Shown here piece after piece: positions 7,022-16,200 of a DNA stretch of 17,483 bases. The translations under genes and the position numbers were made by a program. The DNA is from Pseudomonadota bacterium (GTDB lineage: Bacteria; Myxococcota; UBA9042; PHBI01), in assembly GCA_005772945.1 (NCBI GenBank), contig SXIE01000494.1:1-17483 (forward strand). Reading direction: 5' to 3'. The notes below the pieces were generated by a model. The model was not told the origin of the DNA. It was given only the letters and a program-made list of their open reading frames with translations, and made no database searches. Numbering within the stretch: the first letter of the stretch is position 1; each line of letters starts with the position of its first letter.

Positions 7022-7228
7022 GCGCCGGACGAGCCTGGAGTGCGGGTCAGCACACGGCCGCCCGTTTACTTCCGTGCGTCGCGAGGGTACCAAGAACGGG
7101 CGTCACGTGCGTGTGCTCGGCAGCCGGCAGGTTTGCCCAAGCGAGGGCCCTTGGGTTCCAGGTGATCCGACGGCCCTGCGCTCGCACCTGGCCGCGTGAG
7201 GACCGTCACACCCGTTTCGAGGTTCCCG
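7022..7228. other. 207-bp intergenic region before the giant surface-protein gene
   Basis: No gene is seen here. It contains a 7-bp inverted repeat, CCAGGTG (7158-7164) and CACCTGG (7185-7191), with a 20-bp spacer. It could be an operator but is within what chance allows at this GC content. It also contains a CACGTG palindrome near 7105. No clear -35/-10 pair or terminator stem with a T-run was found. Any promoter for the gene at 7229 must lie here or within the upstream hydrolase gene. Confidence 0.4.
7219..7222 (+). promoter_or_regulatory. ribosome binding site of the giant gene
   Basis: GAGG sits six bases upstream of the ATG at 7229, an optimal Shine-Dalgarno spacing. It supports this start, which also begins directly with a signal peptide. 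Confidence 0.6.
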
Positions 7229-10200
7229 ATGACCACGCGACTCGTCTCGCTCGGCATGCTCTCTGTTCTCGCGATGCTCGGCGGACGCGCGCGCGCCGCG
7301 GGTGGTCTCGATCAGAACCAGGGCACCTACACCGACTCGTTCGTGGATCCGATCGGCCTCGCCAACATCCCCGAGCACCACGACGTCACGCTCGACGCCG
7401 CAACGGACCGCGTCCTGCTCGCGGCGGGAGAGACCAGCGGTCAGCTCGCGACCGTCGCGGTGCGCCCGGCGTCGTATTCGGGGTGGCGCCGCGTGTACCT
7501 CGCGTACGGCGCGGCGGCCGCGACGGACCTCGAGGTCCGCATCCTCGGCTCGGATGGCCAGACCTACGGTCCGTTCGCGATCGGGCCCTCGGATGATCCG
7601 GCCTTTGTCGGCATGGCCGACATCAGCACGGTCCCGGCGGGGCTCGAGCGCGCGAATGTCCTGGTCCACATGGCCGAGCACGTCTTCGTCGTGGGCGCGC
7701 CCGACGACCCGCAGAGCCCGGATCCCGCCGACCCCGCCGACATTCGCGTGCGCCCCACGCTCGAAGCCCTGCGCCTCACGTGGGCTCCCAAGGCGCTCGT
7801 CAAGCTGGCCGTGACGGCGACCGGCGACGGCCTGGGTGCGCCCGGCTCGCGCGAGCAGGTGCATGTTCGCGTGTCGGTGTCGGTCGTCGACGCGGACGAT
7901 CTGGTGGTGTACGTCCCGACGCCCGCGCCCGCTCTGGACGCGGCCGGGGCGGCTGTGTCGCTGTTCGGCACGACGCCGGCCGAGCAGACGATCCAAGGCG
8001 TGACGGTGCCGGCGGGCTCGCAGGTCTTTCGCCTCGGCAAGCGCAAGGCGGGCAGCTCGTTCTCGATCGACTTCGAGATCGTGCGGCCGCGGGCCTGCCT
8101 GACGGCGCCCGCGGCGTTTCCGGTCGTGGTGCACGCGGTCGCGGCGAACGCGCCCGATCTGGCGCGCGACGCGGCGATTTACCGCCTGGCGGCGAACTAC
8201 GGGGACCCGAAGCCCCGAATGGTGATCGGTGCAGCGGCGGACTTCGTGACGATCGGCGAGTGGCGCTACGAGCCGGACATCGGGGTCATCGCGCCGGCGT
8301 CGTACCTGCCGCTGGGCGGCCACGTGCGCTACGACCTGCAGGTCGGCGACTCGGGTGGCTGCGCGCAAGTCTCTCGCCCGAGCGTCGTCTGGGCGAGCGT
8401 CTACCGACCGACCGAGACGTGGCCGATCTGGAGCGATCTCGCGGTCGGCGCGGGAGGCGCGTACACCGACGAGGCCACCAACGTGAACGGCATCGCGCTG
8501 CCGGAGCACACGGTCTATTGGGACCTCGACACCTTGGCGGCTCAGGGCGTGACACCCGCGCTGTGGTTCGCGCTGACGACGCGCACGACCGACGACGAGG
8601 GCGCGCCCATCCCGCCCGCCACCCAGGTCGCCGTGCGCGCGCGCGTCGAGAGCCGGACGCAGCCGCAGACCGCCGAGAGCGGGTCGCAATTCCTGCTCGG
8701 GATTCCGTCGATCGTGGACGTGCGCGTGGCGGCCGGCGACGGGATCGGCAAGAGCGTCTCCGTGCAGCGCGCCTACAATGACAACGCGGAACTGGCGGTC
8801 GGGATCGGCGAGTCGGTGATGCTCTTCGCGCGGGCCGACAACATGGGCACGACGCGCGTCGACGACGTGCTCATCGTCGACAAGGTGCCGGCGGGGATGA
8901 CGTTCGTGTCCGCCTCGATGCTGGGGCAGGCGGACGCGGTCGTCTACTACCAGACGGACGGCGCGGAGAGCGCCCCGAGCGCGCCGCCGGACGCGGTGGT
9001 CCTGACGAACACCCTCGGCCCGAGCTGGACGACGGCGCCGCCGGCCGACCCGCGCCAGGTAAAGTGGGTGGCGTATCGCATCGCGGCGCTCGGGCCCGGC
9101 GCGTTTCGGGAGCACTCGCCCCGCAAGGATGCGACGGGCGTCATGGTCGTCACGGTCGATCCGACCGCCGACAACTGCGCGCCGGCGGCGTTGGCGAATC
9201 ACGCGCTCGTACACGCGCGCTTGAAGACCGAGCTCGGGGCGGCGGAACCGGTGGCGATCGACGACACGGTCGCGATTTGGACGACGGACAGCGACCCGAT
9301 CGCGGTGGTCCCGAAGCTGCCGAACTTTGGTGGGTCGTGGGCATCGCCGACCGGCGCCCTCGTGCGCGGCGGCAGCGAGCAGAGCTTCGTCTTCGGCGTG
9401 CGCAACTTCCGGCAGAGCGAGGCGCTGACGGACGTCGCAAACAACACGGACGTGCGCGTGGCGCTGCCGACCATGCCCGACGGCAGATACTTCGCGGTCA
9501 CCTCGATCGACGCGAGCGGCGGGATGATCGACTACAGCGAGTTCCCCGCCGCCGTCACGATCCACTATGGCGCGTTCCCGGCGGGCGCCGCGCGCACCGT
9601 CACCGTGCGCGTTCGAGCGCCGCGCGGCGCGTTGCCCAACACGCCCATGAACCTCATCGCCATGATCAGCGGCCAGAGCGCCAGCTGCGGCGAGGTGCGC
9701 AAGGGCCTCGCGGCCTCCGCCCGCACCGCCGGCAACGCGAACATCGAGCTGGTCAAGGACGTGGACCTGGGGGTCGCGCGGCCAGGCAGCGCGCTCACGT
9801 ACACCCTTTCATATGTGAACGTCGGCGACGCGGCGGGCCAAGGGACCTGGCTCGTCGATCGGATCCGACCCGGCACCACGTTCGCCTGGACGACGGTCCC
9901 CGCGGGTGGGGAGGTCTGGTTCTCGAATCGGCCGACCTTGCCCGACTCGGTGCGCGCCGACGGAGCGCCGCTCGACGAGGCCGCCATCCGCGCCCAGTTC
10001 GTGCGCGGCGTGGTGACGCCCGATGGGCATTACGGGCCGCCCGCGTCGATGACGACGGCGCCGACCTGGATCGCCTACGCGACCGACGACGCGACGCTGA
10101 CGCCGCCGCAGATGCCGACCGATCGCCTCGCGACCTTGAGCTACGCGGTGACCGTCAACGAGAACGACCCGCGCGCAAGCGAGGGCACGTTCATCGCCAA

Positions 10201-13200
10201 CGAGGCCGCGATCTTCGGACGCGACCTCTTGCCCGCCATCTCCTACGAGGCCGCGACGCTCGTCTCGAACAACCCCTCGCTCGACATCACCCAGGAATGC
10301 CCGAGCGTGGTCAGCGCGGGCGAGTACTTCTGGGCGACGCTCGGATTCGTCAACAACTCGACCAACGACGACCTCGGCGTCGTGGTCCGGCAAACGGTCT
10401 CGCCCGAGCTCTGGGCCGCCTGGGCCGAGCACGCGTTCAACCCGCTTGCCCTCGCGAACCACGGGCCGGCCGCGCTCACGCCGACGCTCGAGGACGCCAC
10501 CTACACGTTCGACGTCACGGGCGCGCTCGCCGCGGGCGGCAGCGCGGCGCTCACGTCGCACGAAGGCGGCTGGGCGAAGGTCCTCGTGGCGCCGGCGCCC
10601 GGCACGCCGTCGGGCACGTTCGTGTCGGTGCGTGGCCACGCGGTCGCCGCGGGCGGTCCGGGGACGTTTCCGTACGAGGCCTACGCGCGCTGTCAGGTGC
10701 TGGTCGAGAATGCGGATCTGTTCGCGCGCCTCTTGGTGGACCAGGCCGAGCCGGTGCAAGACGAGACGGTGAGCCTCATCCTGGGCGTGTCGAACGAGGG
10801 CGCGCACGACGCCAGCGGGACCGACCTGACGCTGCAGCTTCCGCCGGGGCTCGACTACGTCGCGGGCTCGGCGCGCTCGCTCACGCCAGGTTGGACGATC
10901 GACGAGCCGGTCTGGGACGACGCCGGCCACGTCCTCGCGTGGCGCGCCGACGACGGCCACGGCCTCTATCTGGACGCGCAGGGACCCTTCGCGGCGGGGT
11001 GGATGCCGGGCCACTCGGACGACGTGCTGGTGCTTGTGCGCGCCCACGTCGGCGCGGGTGTCACGCCCGGCACGACGCTCCCGGTTCGCCTCACGCTGAG
11101 CGCAGAGACCGGCGAAGATAGTTTGTACACCAACGAAGCGACGGTCGTGCTGCACACGCCGCTGCCGTCCCCCTGGGTGCGCCTCGCGGCCCCGGTGGTC
11201 GCGCGGCCGGGCGACGCGATCGCGCTCGAGCTGCGCTACGGCAACCTCTCGCGCCAGGTCACGGGCCCGATTGCGGTCATCGCCCGCCTCTTTGACGGAC
11301 CGGACTCGGGCGGCGCGGCGGACGTGACAGTCCTCGGCAGCGCCGCGACCCACGGCGAGGCGCTGTGGTTACACGACGCGCAACTCGACGCGCCCGCGCC
11401 GCCCTTCGACCCCGCCGACCCCGCCGCCGGCGGCTGGCGCAGCGACCCGGCCGGGGCGGTCCACTGGATCGCCGTGTATCGCTCGGCGTGGCCCGCGACG
11501 AGCGACGCCACGGTCGGCGTGCAGCTGCAGCTCAGTGACCCGAGCAGCCGGCTCGATCTCCTACCCGGCACGACCGTCACCAACAGCGCTACTCTCATGC
11601 CTGTCGGCGGCACGGACCTCGGCGACGCGAACCCGAACGACAACACGGCGACCGCGACGACCAAGACGCCCGGCGTCGATCTCGAGGCGCGCCTCGCCTG
11701 CGACCCCGAGGGCGCCAACCCGGGCCTCTTGCCCGGCGACCCGATGACCGTGACGATGACGATCGTCAACGGCGGCACGACCCCGGTCTACGGCCTCACC
11801 ATCGACGCGGCGCTGCCGAGCTGGTTCGTCCCGAGCGCGGCCGCCTGGCCAGCGCAGGTAGTGCTCGCCGGCGGCCTCGGCTCGACCATCGACCCGAGCG
11901 GCCAGCCCATGCTGACGGGCGCGACCTGGACGCGCGACGGCGAACGCTTCGTCCTCGGATCGGCCGACGCAAATGCCGTCGGTTACTACCGCAAGATCGG
12001 CGTCGTGGCGGGGGCGCGCGTGTCGCTGACGCTCGCCGGGCGCATCGCCGACGACGCAGCGAGCGGCACCGTTGCGACGCATACGGCCACGGTCGGGCTC
12101 GACTACCGTTACGACTTCGACGAGGCGAGCGGCCTACGCGAAGAGGTCACGTTCAACAACACGGCCGCGTGCGGAACGGTCGTCTACCGCGCCGATCCGA
12201 TGGTCGTGAAGCGCGCCGAGGGTCTGGGCTTGGACGCGCCGTCGGTCAGCCTCGGCGGTCGCTTCGAGAGCGGCGAGCGCGTGCGCTTCGAGCTCGCGTA
12301 CAATAACCTCGGCGGCGCCACGGCCGCCGACGCGTCGCTGACCGACGACCTCCCCGAGAACGCGCCGTTCGTCACCGGCAGCCTCGCGAACCCGCCCGAC
12401 GGCGCGGTGGTCACGTACGACGACGGCACGGGATCGTTTGAGTACCAATCATCGCTCGCGGCCGGGACGCCCGATCCCGCCGTGCGCGCCCTTCGCGTAC
12501 AGTGGCCGAACGGCATGCCGGCGCCCGTCGGTGGCAGCTTCGCGCAAACGTCGGGCGTGGACTTCGCGCGCGGCACGGCCAGTGGAACTGCGCTCGCGGG
12601 CGACAGCGTGGCGCTCGCCGGCGCGTCCGCGAGCGGCAGCTACACGAGCCCACGCATCCCCGAGAACGAGGCGGCCGTCAGCGGCTGGGACCGCGCCATC
12701 GTCAGCACGACCACGCCCGCCGGCGCCAGCGTGACCGTGGACGTCTTGAACGCCGACACCGGGAGCGTGCTGCTCGACGACGTGACGCCCGACGCGAGCG
12801 GGGCCATCGCGCTCGGCAGCCTCGACCCGACCGAGGTGCAACACGTGCAGCTCCGCGCAAACATGGCGCGCGGATCCGGCGGCGGTGCCGGCGCCTGCAC
12901 CATCGATCCCGCGATGGCGGTGGGCCTCGACAGCCTCGCGCCGTTTCCCCAGAGCGCGACGCTTGCGGCCTGCGACCATGGCGACACCTACATCCTCGAG
13001 TCCGACTATCGACTCTACGAGGGGCGCCGAACGGCCTCCGGCTGGGAGGGCACCGCGCTACCGCTGGACGGGGGCACGTTCTATTGGATCGACGCCGTCA
13101 TTCGGTCGGAGCTCGTCGTCGGAATCGTCAGCTTTTCCGATGGCGCCCTCGTGGTCTCGTGGCGCAAGGACGCTGGCGCCTGGGTGATGGATCCGATAGC

Positions 13201-16200
13201 AGACTCCGCCGAGCGAACGGGCATCATCAGCCCGGAGGGCACGGTCGTGGTGACCGGCACCGGCCCGTACGGCTACAACGGCGGGACCGAGTGGCTGACG
13301 GTCTACGAGACGCTCTACGCGGTCGTGCCGGGCCCCATCGGCGTGCCTTGGACCCGAACGCCACTCGCCCAACCCGCGACGCCCGAGGTCGGATCGTGCC
13401 GGCCGATCGCCGCGACCGAGGACACCATCGTCGGCACCTGCATCTACGCGCTCACACCACCGCAGAACGTCGTCTGGAGCCGAGATGCGAACGGGGCCTG
13501 GACCGCGGCGCTGCTGCCGAGGGACACGTCCAACCTGCCGCAACTCAAGTGGATCGTGGCGGGTGATCGCATCCTGGCGCAGGGCTACGCCGGCAACGGC
13601 GCCTACCAGGGCTCGGAGTTCGTGCGCGACGCCGAGGGCACCTGGACGCTCGTGCCGCTGCCGATTCCACCGGGCGCGAGCGCCTCCCGTCTCGAGGTGG
13701 TCGGCGACACCCACGTGCTGGTTTCCGCCACCCCGTACTACAACTCCGTGCCGTCGAACGACTATCACGTCTACGCGCTGGACGACGGCGCGTGGACCTA
13801 CCGACACCTGACGCCGTCGGCCGGGTGGACCTTCCGCAGCATGCGCCCGGATGGCGTGGTGCTTCTCCACAAGCCGACCGGCAGCTACGAACCTGGGTGG
13901 GGATGTCTCGACGCTTGCGGCATCGTGGCCGCGGTCGCCTACCCGGACACGAGCGGCGGCTACGCGATACTCGAGCTTCCGGATGCGCCGCCGAGCGGCG
14001 ACGCGTGGCTTGCGAACACCATCGAAGACGCGCGCTGGGATCCGAGCGGCGACGTGGTCTTCGAATACGGACCCTATAACTCGTGGGCCGGCGGCATGAT
14101 GTATGTGCGCGCGGGGGCCTGGCGGCTCGTCGAGGATGCGGCCGGGTGGAGCGCCGAGACGCTGCTCTTCGACGCCGCAGCGCCGAGCGACGACTCGTTC
14201 CAGACCAGCATCTGGGCGGACGGGGTGTTCAGAGGCGGTGACGCCACCGCCGACCGCCGCATGTGGAATCGGGCCGGCGACTGCGGCGCTTACACGGGCC
14301 GACGCACTCCCACCAGTGACTACCAGAGCTACGCGGTGTTCTGGCCCTACGAGAGCACCTCGAGCGCGGCGCCCGTGGAGTGGATCGGCGGAGTGCCCGA
14401 CCTGCACCGCGCCCGTGTCGACTTCGAGCGCGCGTCGTTCTACCTCGGCACCTCGATGTCCCGGAGCGGCACGGAGCTCGCGACGATTTGGCGCCCGGAC
14501 CCCGTGCGCCTGCTCGCGCCGCACGGCCTCATCGATCCCGCGACCAGCGCCTACGCGACCACGGGCGTGGGCGGCCTCACGCCGGACGGGCGCTTCGTGC
14601 TCGGCAACCTCGACGACACCGCGGGGGGCGGAGGTCCCCGAGCGGCCATCTTCGCGTGGGACGCGACCGCGGAGGACTACACGTGGGCGGCCTGGGCGCC
14701 CGGACCAGCGGCAGCGGCCGCCGCGATGACCGGACCGGAGACCTCGCGCGCGACGCCGCTGGTCGTCATCGACGGCACGAACTCGGGCCCGGGGTGGTTC
14801 TACAGTCCGACGGCCCCCTTGGGATTCGTGCATCGCGATGCAATCTTCGACGCGAACGCGCCGCTCGCGGTCGCCGCCGGCAGCACGACGCTGAGCATCG
14901 TCCGTGAGCTCGACGCCACCGGCTCCCCGGTTTCGACCTCGGTGGTCCTCGCGGACCCGACGGCGCCGAGCGGCTTGCGACGGGTGCCGGTGCTTGGACC
15001 TGCCGGCGAGACGGCCGAGATCTTCTTTGCTCCGTACAACGCGGATGGCGCGCTGATCGACGACGCCGGTGACTTCGTCGGCTCGATGTCGGACGCGTCG
15101 GGCGCGAGCTGGAGCCTATGTCTTTGGAAGCGCACGGGGCCCTTCGCGTGGACGCCGATCGTGCTCAGCACGGCCGCCTATGCCATGTCGGCCGAGCTGA
15201 GCCGCGCCTCTTTCGGCGCGACCGGCTACCCGCTCGTCTTGTCTGCGGATGGGGGTCACGTACCGACCGGCGACGGCGCCTATGCGAACGCCGACCTCGC
15301 CGCGCCCGACGCGGGCGCCAACCCCTACGTCACGGCCATCCGCGAAGGCTATGTCGTCGGCGCGAGCTACAATCCGAACGCGCCCTACGGGGATCCGAAC
15401 GCCACCAAGCTGCTCTACTGGCGTCACCTCGGCGGAAGCCTGTTCGAGCCGCTCGTGCTCGCACGACCCGCCTCGGCGACCGCGGTGGACACCGTCGCGG
15501 TCGGTCCCGTCGCGCCGGGTCCGATCTTCTACGGCACCGTGAGGCAGAACGACTACTGGGGCGGCACGACGGCCTATGCCTGGATTCCCCAGCCCGACGC
15601 GACCACGGTCGCGCCGCAGTCCCTCGGAGCCTCGAGCTACGAGGGCTACGGCAGCTACTGGGGCGGCGACGGGACGACCGCCGGCGGCGTAGCGGGCCAC
15701 TACTATGCGTGGGGCGCGTCGAACAATCAGCCGGAGACGCTGTGGATCTTCGAGCCGACCGCCGACGGGGTCGTCACGCGCAGCGCCGCCATCCCCGGGG
15801 CGGGCAATGCGCTGACGACGCGCACCAGTCCGTACGTCGTGACGATCGGCGGCAAGCGGCCGTGGGCCATGGGATGCGCTTCGGAGCCGCCCGCGGTGAC
15901 CCTCGACGACTGGCGCGTGCTCTATCGGACCGCGACGAATCCAAGCCTGTCCTACGAGCTCGAGATCCCCGACGTGTGCCAAACGCAGATCACGAACGGC
16001 GCGAGCATCGCGACCTCCACTCCCGAGATCTCGCGGGACAACAACGCGAGCACGATCGAGGTCCCGATCGCGACGACCGACGTGTCGGTGGCGCTGACGG
16101 CGGACAAGGCGGCCGCCGTTGCGGGCGACGCGATCGGCTACCACCTCGTGGTGTCGAACGACGGACCGTCGCGCGCGCGCAACGTCACGCTCACGATCAC

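Noticed and set aside
7103..9565. Long open frame (820 codons) antisense to the giant gene, and similar ones at 9809-11353, 13058-14833 and 15116-17005
   Set aside because: The translations are dominated by Arg, Ala, Gly, Pro and His with no domain. The plus strand has a coherent secreted protein throughout. Long antisense frames are expected from codon bias at this GC content.
9064..11121. Plus-strand 685-codon frame overlapping the giant gene
   Set aside because: It is an Arg/Gly-rich shadow in another frame; the DUF11-like protein continues uninterrupted through the same bases.
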